This document shows, piece after piece, positions 16,567 through 23,432 of a DNA stretch of 64,000 bases (its first letter is position 1; every line of letters starts with the position of its first letter). Under the pieces are notes generated by a model that saw only the letters and a program-made list of their open reading frames with translations, ran no database searches and was not told where the DNA came from. Source of the DNA: Candidatus Chloroploca asiatica. GTDB lineage: Bacteria; Chloroflexota; Chloroflexia; Chloroflexales; Chloroflexaceae. The translations under genes were made by a program, and so were the position numbers. Location of the stretch: positions 1 through 64,000 of the forward strand of contig NZ_LYXE01000036.1 in assembly GCF_002532075.1 (NCBI RefSeq), read 5' to 3'.

Positions 16567-17608
16567 CGGCATTCCAGTTCGCAAGAAACGCATCAGCCTG
16601 AGCCTCGCCATCGGCGATCAGATTCAGCAGAAAATCGCGATCGCGGTTCAGCTTGGAGACATAATTGAGGCTCCCCTTCAGATGCGGGCTCATCTCGATC
16701 GAGTGAATATCCACTGCTTTCAGCCCGAGATCTTTGAGCTGCCCCTGGCGCACCCATTCTGAAACCTTGCGAATCACATCGAGTTCGTGGTTCAGCGAAA
16801 GATTACCAGCAAGCGAATTGCGGCGATCCTCAATCTCTTCGATGCTCATTGGTTCCTGGGTAATGCGCTGGGGATTAATGCGCACCACCCAGATCTCATC
16901 CGGCTTGAGCGCCGTATCAATGCCCACAACAAGCTGGCGCACCGGCGGATTCTGCGAAAAGAGCCCGTCCCAATAGACTTCATCATCGATCTTGATCGCC
17001 TGGAACAGGGTGGGGAGGGTGGTTGAGGCAAGCACCGCATCGGTACTAATCTCGGCCTTCATCGAGTCGAAGGCTTTAAACGTGCCGGCCATGACCGCAA
17101 TCGCACCAAGCAACAAACGGGGCTGATCGACCGGTTGTTGGATTTCATCGACATGAAAATACTTGTCAAGCAACATCCGCAGATCGAGGAACTCGGGGCG
17201 GGGCGCAAATTGCTTGAGCAGGTCATTAGCCAGCACCATCTGCGGCGTATACGGGCTCGACTTCAGGGCTGGCAACTTGCCGCGCACCTGCATATTGAGC
17301 AAGGTCATCGTCCAATCATTCCAAAAGCGTTCCCAGGGCAACTGAGGCGCATTATCGAGCCAGAAATCTTGGATGATCGCGCTAATCTGCTCGCGCTGCC
17401 ATTCCCCCCGTTCCACCTTGATCAAGCCATACCAGGCGAGGGCGGCACAGATAGCCCCACCGGAGGTACCAGTCAACGCACAGATCTGATAGCGGCCGTG
17501 GGCCTCATCACGCAGCAACGACTTCAGCACTCCGGCCGTAAAGGCCGTATGGCTGCCCCCGCCCTGACAGGCAATCGCGACCCGGCGTGGACTTGTTTGG
17601 CTAGACAT
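16550..17608 (-). CDS. patatin-like phospholipase
   Basis: A 352-aa serine acyl hydrolase with a Ser-Asp dyad. The oxyanion loop is ACQGGGSHTAFTAGVLKS, the nucleophile elbow is LTGTSGGAIC (Ser49), and the second catalytic residue is Asp214 in YWDGLFSQNPP (the DGG/DGA motif). The start at 17608 has GAGGAAAC 5 nt upstream. The longer frame upstream only translates GACGCAAAG repeats into CVFASLRL-type residues. No signal peptide, so it is probably cytoplasmic or membrane-associated. It overlaps the downstream BrkB-like gene, which suggests a two-gene operon acting at the membrane. Confidence 0.88.
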   Translation of the reverse strand: MSSQTSPRRVAIACQGGGSHTAFTAGVLKSLLRDEAHGRYQICALTGTSGGAICAALAWYGLIKVERGEWQREQISAIIQDFWLDNAPQLPWERFWNDWTMTLLNMQVRGKLPALKSSPYTPQMVLANDLLKQFAPRPEFLDLRMLLDKYFHVDEIQQPVDQPRLLLGAIAVMAGTFKAFDSMKAEISTDAVLASTTLPTLFQAIKIDDEVYWDGLFSQNPPVRQLVVGIDTALKPDEIWVVRINPQRITQEPMSIEEIEDRRNSLAGNLSLNHELDVIRKVSEWVRQGQLKDLGLKAVDIHSIEMSPHLKGSLNYVSKLNRDRDFLLNLIADGEAQADAFLANWNADVAAT

Positions 17609-17650
17609 CACAGTTTCCTCAATTCTGTACGCGCAAAAGGTTGGGCCGTG

Positions 17651-17792
17651 TTGACGCAAAGGCGCAAAGGCGCAAAGGCGCAAAGACGCAAAGACGCAAA
17701 GACGCAAAGACGCAAAGACGCAAAGACGCAAAGACGCAAAGCTATGGATGGAGCTAGATCAAACCTTAGCGCCTTTGCGCCTTTGCGTCAAA
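17651..17792. repeat. GACGCAAAG palindromic repeat, expanded copy 2
   Basis: It starts TTGACGCAAAGGCGCAAAGG and runs through three GCGCAAAG and about seven GACGCAAA units. After a 30-nt loop it ends with GCGCCTTTGCGCCTTTGCGTCAA. The left arm has expanded as a 9-bp tandem repeat, while the right arm is short. It lies directly upstream of the patatin gene. Confidence 0.85.
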
Positions 17793-17808
17793 CTCTCCGA
17801 GCCTTTAC

Positions 17809-18174
17809 TTACGGAAACGGATGGAGAAAGCGTTGGATTTCGACGCGATAGCCATCGGGATCGCGGGCAAAGAAATGATAAATCTGATAGCGCGGATTTT
17901 CGCGGGGCGGAGCATCGACTGAAACCCCGCCAGTGGCGAGGCGCTCATACCAGGGATCAACCTCGTGGGTCACGAGGGTCAGGATCAAACGATCATCGGG
18001 CGCAAGCGGCCCCTGCTCGTGCTGACAGAGACCAACAAAGGCACCGGGTGCCACCTGATAGATCTGAATACCGCCCTGATCGAGCACCAGCTTTAGTCCC
18101 AGAATATGGTGATAAAACTGATAACTACGTGACAGATCGGCGACTGGAAAGAAGAGGATATGACTGTCAAACAT
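17809..18174 (-). CDS. VOC-family (glyoxalase/bleomycin-resistance fold) protein
   Basis: A 121-aa protein with the paired beta-alpha-beta-beta-beta units of the vicinal oxygen chelate fold. The opening strand is SHILFFPVADLSRSYQFYHH with a candidate metal-ligand His. The C-terminal strand is HFFARDPDGYRVEIQRFLHP, where Glu of VEIQRF is the usual last ligand. The start at 18174 (MFDSH) has AAGGA upstream; the residues before it (MARTHA) are less likely. Family members include glyoxalases, dioxygenases and drug-binding proteins. The substrate cannot be told from sequence. Confidence 0.8.
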   Translation of the reverse strand: MFDSHILFFPVADLSRSYQFYHHILGLKLVLDQGGIQIYQVAPGAFVGLCQHEQGPLAPDDRLILTLVTHEVDPWYERLATGGVSVDAPPRENPRYQIYHFFARDPDGYRVEIQRFLHPFP

Positions 18175-18205
18175 CGCGTGTGTCCTTGCCAAGAAGACGA
18201 GTTAT

Positions 18206-18394
18206 TTGACGCAAAGGGGCAACGCTGCGGATGTTGTTTGACGCAAAGTCGCAAAGGCGCAACGCTGCGGATATTGTTTGACGCAAAGGCGCAAAGTCGC
18301 AAAGGCGCAACGCTGCGGATGTTGTTTGACGCAAAGGCGCAACGCTGCGTATAGAGATGCATCAAGGCTTAGCGCCCTAGCGCCTTTGCGTCAA
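18206..18394. repeat. GACGCAAAG palindromic repeat, expanded copy 3
   Basis: It opens with TTGACGCAAAGG and closes with CGCCTTTGCGTCAA. Between them a longer unit, roughly GGCGCAACGCTGCGGATGTT plus GTTTGACGCAAAG, is tandemly repeated about four times. The repeated unit differs from copy 2, so each locus has expanded on its own. It separates two divergent genes, the VOC protein and the Gdx exporter. Confidence 0.85.
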
Positions 18395-18554
18395 CACGAC
18401 TCAACCGTTGGCTTGAGCGGATTATCCTGGGGTATTATATAGCAACCCGAACGGGTTTGTAAAAGGGGTTTGTGTTGCTGCGGCAGCGCCTGGGCAGGGT
18501 TTTGGGGCGTAACCCCAGTTCACTGAAGACCAATGACGAGTAAGGAAGAACAAC

Positions 18555-18875
18555 ATGGCATGGATTGTCCTCATCATCGCGGGCCTCATGGAAATGGGGT
18601 GGGCCTTGCTCTTAAAACAGACGCAAGGGTTCACGCAAGTGGGACCAACGATCGGCTTCATCATCACCTTAAGCATGAGCATGGCGCTGCTCGGCTACGC
18701 CTTACGCACGCTGCCGGTGGGTACCGCGTATGCGGTCTGGACAGGCATCGGGGCCGCGGGCACCGCGATTGTCGGCATGATCTGGCTTGGCGAACCACGG
18801 GACGCACTGAAGCTCATCTCGTTAGCCATGCTGATCGGCGGCATCATCGGCTTACGGATCAGCGCCGGGGAGTAG
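18555..18875 (+). CDS. gdx: guanidinium exporter Gdx (SugE), SMR family
   Basis: A 106-aa four-helix transporter of the small multidrug resistance family. Helix 1 carries the essential Glu13 (LIIAGLMEMGWALLLKQ) in the Gdx-type context. Helix 3 has the GTAYAVWTGIGAAGTAIVGM motif and helix 4 ends in IGLRIS. The subtype fits guanidinium exporters (formerly SugE) rather than EmrE. Gdx works as an antiparallel dimer that exchanges guanidinium for protons. I searched the 150-nt leader by eye for guanidine-I, -II and -III riboswitch signatures and saw none. The start has GAGTAAGGAAG upstream. Confidence 0.88.
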   Translation: MAWIVLIIAGLMEMGWALLLKQTQGFTQVGPTIGFIITLSMSMALLGYALRTLPVGTAYAVWTGIGAAGTAIVGMIWLGEPRDALKLISLAMLIGGIIGLRISAGE

Positions 18876-18879
18876 ATTT

Positions 18880-18918
18880 TGCCGCAACAGGTTCAGCTTT
18901 GCTGAACCTGTTGCGGCA
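18880..18918 (+). terminator. 18-bp perfect hairpin after gdx
   Basis: TGCCGCAACAGGTTCAGC (18880-18897) pairs with all bases of 18901-18918 around a TTT loop, 5 nt after the gdx stop. There is no T-tract after it. Position and strength suggest a transcription end or 3'-protecting structure that isolates gdx from the tRNA gene. Confidence 0.65.
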
Positions 18919-18949
18919 GCCATGGCAAAGAAGCACATGGTTGATCGCA

Positions 18950-18958
18950 TGGTATAAT
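18950..18958 (+). promoter_or_regulatory. extended -10 promoter of tRNA-Leu
   Basis: TGGTATAAT, with TATAAT at 18953-18958, lies 13 nt before the tRNA. It is the same extended -10 form as at uvsE and the sugar operon, without a clear -35 box. Confidence 0.65.
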
Positions 18959-18971
18959 CAGGGGAACGTCA

Positions 18972-19057
18972 GCCGGAGTGGCGAAAAGGCAAACGCTGCG
19001 GTCTTAAAAACCGCTGGGGGCAACCCCTTACGGGTTCGAGTCCCGTCTCCGGCACCA
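18972..19057 (+). tRNA. tRNA-Leu (anticodon TAA)
   Basis: 86 nt with a 7-bp acceptor stem (GCCGGAG with CTCCGGC), D arm, anticodon arm GCGGT-CTTAAAA-ACCGC with anticodon TAA, a long class II variable arm (TGGGGGCAACCCCTTA) and T arm ACGGGTTCGAGTCCCGT. The discriminator A is followed by an encoded CCA. The minus-strand open frame through it (…GDGTRTRKGLPP…) is an artefact of the tRNA sequence. Confidence 0.97.
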
Positions 19058-19069
19058 GCATTGCAAAGC

Positions 19070-19120
19070 CATGAAACGCCTCCGGGCCGGTCGCCAAGAT
19101 CGGCCCGGAGGCGTTTCATG
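19070..19120 (+). terminator. 20-bp perfect hairpin downstream of tRNA-Leu
   Basis: The arm at 19070-19089 (CATGAAACGCCTCCGGGCCG) pairs fully with 19101-19120 around an 11-nt loop, 13 nt after the tRNA. After it come four TGTAGCC or TTGTAGCC copies over 60 nt (to about 19176) instead of a T-tract. It may terminate the tRNA transcript or be a leftover of an element that used the tRNA gene end as an attachment site. Confidence 0.6.
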
Positions 19121-19346
19121 TAGCCAATCATGTAGCCAAAGCCGGAGCGTTTGTAGCCGTCCACGGCGGTGTGTAGCCATACGCCAGGCGTGCGTTGATG
19201 AGGTGCTCGGAAATTCCTTACAACTCCGAGCCTGCTCCGGCCACCCCGACACTGAAGTTTACCCCATAACGTATCCCGCACATCCGAGCGATTTCACGCG
19301 ATACTCTAACCATCGGCCCAAGCAATGATAGCCCAGGAGGTTAGAG

Positions 19347-19697
19347 ATGAACGGCAACCGCACCGCCCGCGACTACCGAGCGACGCTCGCCCTTACCGCC
19401 TTCGTCCTGTTCGCCTTCGTGCTGCTCACCGCGCTGCTGGCCCCCGACGCTATCCCGCTGCTAAGGGGGCTGAGCGCGCGAAGGTGGACGAGGCGTCAGA
19501 CCGCTGGCGCGTCGCCCATCTCATCGAGTCGACGCAACTCCTCGCGGGCCTCGGCGAGGTCACGGCGTAGGCCTATTCGTTCAAAGAGATCAATTGCCTC
19601 GGCAAGCGCTGCCTTTGCGGCATGGGTATTCTCCTGCATCGCGCACAGACGCGAAGTCAGACGTAAAGCGTATGCGAGCTGTTCGCGATCATGGTAG
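19347..19697 (+). CDS. possible truncated small membrane protein
   Basis: An ATG with a good GGAGG (7 nt upstream) opens a frame MNGNRTARDYRATLALTAFV followed by LFAFVLLTALLAPDAIPLL, a clear single transmembrane helix. After about 45 residues the frame turns into Arg/Ser-rich residues because it runs antisense through the end of the STAND gene. The first part looks like a real gene start whose 3' end was replaced. It is probably a remnant. Confidence 0.35.
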   Translation: MNGNRTARDYRATLALTAFVLFAFVLLTALLAPDAIPLLRGLSARRWTRRQTAGASPISSSRRNSSRASARSRRRPIRSKRSIASASAAFAAWVFSCIAHRREVRRKAYASCSRSW

Positions 19698-21763
19698 TGG
19701 CGTGCTAGCCGAACACTTTGCTCAAGTGCCTGTTCGGCACGCTCGATGTTTTCTTCATCCAGTTCAAGCGCAGCGAGACGGATCTGGTTGAAGAGCATGT
19801 AGCGCCCATAGTTATGCGCAACGGCCTCGTGGAGTGCCTCCTGGAACAGCGCACGGGCTGCTTGCTTCTGTCCTTGGTAGTATAAGCACAGACCTACCCA
19901 TTGACGACTTGTCACACTTCGATAGTGGGAGAGCTGTTCGGGTTCAGCAAGAATCCTTCGCCAAGACATTTCAGCCGCTTTAACATCATCAATGGCAAGA
20001 GCATATGCACCGAGACAATGGTGAACGAGGAAGAAGGTGTCCCCAGAGAGAGGTCGGTTGTGGATGCGATGTTCAAGTGCTTGGCGAAACTCCGTTGCCT
20101 CACTAATTTTTCCCTGTCGACTTAACATCTGAACTTGATATGCGAGCGCACGAACCTCTTCAATGAAATTTTCTATCTTTCGCACTGCTTCGAGCCGCAT
20201 CAAGTTTGCATCAAACCATTTATCCCATAACCCTTTCACATAATAATAGTACATAGAACCGTGCCCGAGTTGGAGGACATCTTCATAGCAACGATTGTGG
20301 TAAGCCCACTTCATCGCCCAGAAGGTTGTCTCGTGTTCCAGATCGAGCAGTGATAATTTTTCCACTTCATGAGGGCAATGGCCTACTTGTAGTGCAAGAG
20401 TTACACACCAAGAAACCCATCGTTCGCGGGCATTACGCTCAAATAATGGCTGGTCGGCCAAGCGCGCCATGGCAAAGGCAAGAACCAGAGGATGAATGGT
20501 GTAGCGTGGTGGATGATTGAGATCATCCTGCTGCACATCAAGCAGCGCAAGATCCGCGAGACGCTCTACTGCTCGGTCGAAGGCAAACCCCTGGACATCA
20601 GCGCTGGCACTCAGTGCTTCGGCGCTCGCATTGGTTGGGAAGAAGGTGGCAACCAGAAGCACGCGTCGAGCGGCTTCGTCAAGGAATGACCAGGCACGAT
20701 CAAAGAGGTCAGCGAAAAGCTCGCCACGCGCCGCATACAGATCATCAACCACCTGCTGCAAGGGTCGCCGTTCGTATTTCAGCAGCCCCAGGGTGATGGT
20801 CAAGGCTTTGGGGTTGCCGCCCGTAGCGGCGAGCAAGGGTTCCACCTGGGCTGGTGCGCCAATGAGTTGATCAATCTTGAGCAGGCGCGCCCGTTCGTGG
20901 ATCAATTGCCACGCTTCACCATCGCTCATCCCGCGCAACTCAACCGGCCAGCCGCCGCGCCGATATTCGCGGCGGTATTCGCGGGTGGTGATCATCGCTT
21001 TGCTTGGCTCTGGCAAGTTTAGAAGCCAGGCGATCAGGGCGCCGTCGGTGATGGTCTCGACGTTGTCGAGGCAGACGAGCACGCGCTGGCGGCGTAGCAG
21101 TTGCTCGACCTCGCGGCGTTTTTCGTCGTGCTCGAACTGGGTGAAGCCGGGGTAGTCGAGCGTGCGGGCGATCTCGTCGAGCACGATGCTGAGGTTGGTC
21201 GTGCCTGGGCGGTCTTTGTCGCTGACCCAGACCGCCGCATCGAACCGTGCCGGGCTGTTCTCGTCTTTCAGGCAGGCGTCGGCAACTTCGCGGGCGAGGC
21301 TGGTCTTGCCGTTGCCGCCCAGGCCGACGATGATTACCGCCGCCGAGCGTTTGCTCAGGCCGTCCAGTACCTCAGCAAAGGCTTCGGCACGCATCACAAA
21401 CTGGCTATAGGTTGGGGCCGGCAGGTTCTGGTAGACGCGCGGCGGCCGCGGGCGCGCCGGGCCGAGGGGACAGAGGCGGTCAAGCAGTTGGTCGGCCTGG
21501 TGGTACCGTGCGGCGTGCAGGAAGCGCTGGAGCCATTCGCGGGAAAAGAGGCCGCGTCGAACGGCAGCTTCGGCGATGATTTCGATGGTGCGCGGGTCGG
21601 GGGGCAGGGAGCCGGCCTTGTAGCGCTGGATCGCTGAGCCGGCCAGTCCAACTTGCTCGGCCAGTTCCTCCTCGATGATCGGCGCGGTCTTGCCTTCATA
21701 GGTGGCAATGCTGTTGATGGCCCCCTTGAGCAGGCGGCCAAAGGTTTCGCTACGGTTACCCAT
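19496..21763 (-). CDS. STAND protein: HTH, NB-ARC ATPase and TPR repeats
   Basis: A 755-aa protein. Residues 25-60 form a Cro-like helix-turn-helix (EELAEQVGLAGSAIQRYKAG). The NB-ARC domain follows: Walker A VGLGGNGKTSLA (147-154), Walker B VLVCLDNVE (228-236), the TTREYR sensor, and the GGNPKAL motif of the helical subdomain. The last 300 residues are TPR-like (EQALEQSVRLARHYHDREQL and similar), a likely ligand sensor. STAND proteins switch from ADP to ATP on ligand binding; many are regulators and some are anti-phage sensors. The presence of an HTH and absence of an effector enzyme favours a regulator. The start at 21763 has AGGAGA 6 nt upstream. Confidence 0.82.
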   Translation of the reverse strand: MGNRSETFGRLLKGAINSIATYEGKTAPIIEEELAEQVGLAGSAIQRYKAGSLPPDPRTIEIIAEAAVRRGLFSREWLQRFLHAARYHQADQLLDRLCPLGPARPRPPRVYQNLPAPTYSQFVMRAEAFAEVLDGLSKRSAAVIIVGLGGNGKTSLAREVADACLKDENSPARFDAAVWVSDKDRPGTTNLSIVLDEIARTLDYPGFTQFEHDEKRREVEQLLRRQRVLVCLDNVETITDGALIAWLLNLPEPSKAMITTREYRREYRRGGWPVELRGMSDGEAWQLIHERARLLKIDQLIGAPAQVEPLLAATGGNPKALTITLGLLKYERRPLQQVVDDLYAARGELFADLFDRAWSFLDEAARRVLLVATFFPTNASAEALSASADVQGFAFDRAVERLADLALLDVQQDDLNHPPRYTIHPLVLAFAMARLADQPLFERNARERWVSWCVTLALQVGHCPHEVEKLSLLDLEHETTFWAMKWAYHNRCYEDVLQLGHGSMYYYYVKGLWDKWFDANLMRLEAVRKIENFIEEVRALAYQVQMLSRQGKISEATEFRQALEHRIHNRPLSGDTFFLVHHCLGAYALAIDDVKAAEMSWRRILAEPEQLSHYRSVTSRQWVGLCLYYQGQKQAARALFQEALHEAVAHNYGRYMLFNQIRLAALELDEENIERAEQALEQSVRLARHYHDREQLAYALRLTSRLCAMQENTHAAKAALAEAIDLFERIGLRRDLAEAREELRRLDEMGDAPAV

Positions 21764-21956
21764 TGTCTTCTCCTGGCAGTTGCATTGGCTCACTTGACCA
21801 TGTTGCCGTGTCGCCACGCGGAGATGTCGGCGCAGGCACGCCGAAATTTCGGTGTCACCACTGGGGAAAGTTCCGCGTTGCCTGGGGGCCATATCCGCGC
21901 TGGCCTGTAGTTTACTACAGCCAGGAACAGTGTCCACGCCGAGAGGAGGCCCCCCG

Positions 21957-22154
21957 ATGGAAATTTTATCACTGATGGCCCTGGTCGTCGCTCTTGCGGC
22001 CCTGCTTGGCGGATTCTTTCGCAGCCCGCCAGCGCCGCAGGTCATCTACATTCCGGTGCCCCAGCCCGAGCCGTCCGCATCGGGTGGCGGTTGCCTGCCT
22101 CTGATCATTACCGCGCTGGTGATGCTGGTGCTGTTGGGCGTGATCCGCTTCTGA
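21957..22154 (+). CDS. small hypothetical membrane protein (65 aa)
   Basis: MEILSLMALVVALAALLGGFF is a first transmembrane helix. A proline-rich linker (QVIYIPVPQPEPSASGGGC) and a second helix (LPLIITALVMLVLLGVIRF) follow. GAGAGGAGG lies 6 nt before the ATG, a strong ribosome-binding site, so the gene is probably real although I do not recognise the family. It is divergent from the STAND gene, with about 190 bp between their starts. Confidence 0.6.
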   Translation: MEILSLMALVVALAALLGGFFRSPPAPQVIYIPVPQPEPSASGGGCLPLIITALVMLVLLGVIRF

Positions 22155-22187
22155 GGGATAGGCGGGCCGCTTGTTCTCGAACGAGAT

Positions 22188-22303
22188 GGTTGATTCTTTC
22201 AGCCACGAAGGAACGCAAAGAACGCAAAGAACACCCATTGGTTGATTCTTTCAGCCACGAAAGAACGCAAAGAACGCAAAGAACGCAAAGAACACTCATT
22301 GGT
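22188..22303. repeat. AACGCAAAG tandem repeat, two 52-60 bp copies
   Basis: The unit GGTTGATTCTTTCAGCCACG followed by AAGGAACGCAAAGAACGCAA and AGAACA…CATTGG occurs twice in tandem. The second copy has one extra AACGCAAAG. The core AACGCAAAG is related to but distinct from the GACGCAAAG palindromes elsewhere in the window and lacks an inverted right arm. Confidence 0.8.
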
Positions 22304-22475
22304 ACTGCTTGACACCTGGGGGCAGCATTGCCGCTGGGAGCGTGGGCGGGCCGCCCGGGCTCCCAGGAGACAGGAGACGTTGGAACAGGCACGCTCTTTG
22401 GCGGGCGCTCAGGCCGTCTACGAGCCGCCCAGGTGGCATACCTGACCCTGTCAGCAAGCCGTAGGGTGTCAATGC

Positions 22476-23432
22476 TTGAACCGAAAACATCACAGGTGCG
22501 CTCTTGGGAGATACGGCGGCGAGGCGCTCGACCGCTACTTCGCAAGCCGGTCGCCCGAGAGCCGGGCACGCCAGCGCCATAGCTCTGGAACCGAGATGCT
22601 CATCGGCCTCAAGGCGGTGGCCGAGGATCCGCAGACTGGCGAGGCTCGCCCCACGCACGCCGGCCTCCTGATGTTCGGCTACGACCCGCAGCTTTACCTG
22701 CCGCAGAGCGAGGTCGTCTGCATTAAGTACGCCGACACCCAGGGCATCCGCACCTACATCGACCGCAAAAACTTCGTGGGAACGATGCCTGAACTGATCG
22801 ACAAGGCGAGCAGCTTCCTGCGACAGTATATCCGCGTGGGAGCCACCATCCGCGGCTTTTACCGCGAGGACGAGCCCGAATATCCCTATGAAGCCCTCCG
22901 CGAGGCGGTGGTCAATGCGGTGATCCACCGCGACTACGCCCGCTCCGGCGAGACGGTGCGCGTCTTTCTGTACTCCGACCGCGTTGAGATCCGCAGCCCG
23001 GGGGCCTTGCTGCCCGGCGTCTCACTCAACGACCTGGTCGCGCTTCGCGTCACCTCAGTGCCGCGTAACCCTGTACTGGCCGGCCTGCTCCGCGATTTGC
23101 CGGGGTACATGGAGCGCATTGGCTCCGGTATCCGCTTTATGCTCCGCGAGATGGAAGCCCTGGGCCTGCCGCCGCCGGAGTTCTCCGAGCACTTCGACTT
23201 CGTCGTGACCTTCCGCAATGGTGGGAAGGGGATGGAGCCGGAAGGGCTGAACGAGCGCCAGTTGAAGGCGCTGGAGATGGTGCGGGTGGCCGGGAGCATC
23301 AGCACCAGCGAGTACTGTGTCGCGACGGGTGTCTCGCCAAGCACCGGCCTGCGTGACTTGACCGAACTTGCCGCGCACGGGCTGCTCGTTGCCCGTGGAA
23401 AGCGCCGGGCGAAACGTTTCTACCTGCCCTGA
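22476..23432 (+). pseudogene. AlbA_2/Schlafen-type ATP-binding regulator, 5'-truncated
   Basis: About 318 aa of a family whose members normally begin with an AlbA_2 (Schlafen-like, putative DNA-binding) domain followed by a GHKL-type ATP-binding half. The second half is intact: THAGLLMFGYDPQLYLPQ, REAVVNAVIHRDYARSG (the NAxxHRDY motif), IEIRSPG-type strands and a C-terminal winged helix (TGVSPSTGLRDLTELAAHGL). The AlbA_2 domain is gone: upstream of ALDRYFASRSP the reading frame shifts and turns to unrelated residues. The function is probably lost. Its 3' end overlaps the convergent integrase reading frame. Confidence 0.65.

Noticed and set aside
18405-18554. Guanidine riboswitch upstream of gdx
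   Set aside because: Short hairpins (ACCCGAACGGGT, GGGGCGTAACCCC) are present, but the conserved loops of guanidine-I, -II or -III riboswitches are not seen.
18958-19281. 107-codon minus-strand frame through tRNA-Leu
   Set aside because: The GDGTRTRKGLPP stretch is a known artefact of translating a tRNA gene.
22188-22303. CRISPR-like or iteron origin repeats
   Set aside because: Units are contiguous AACGCAAAG tandem repeats with no spacers, no rep gene and no DnaA boxes nearby.
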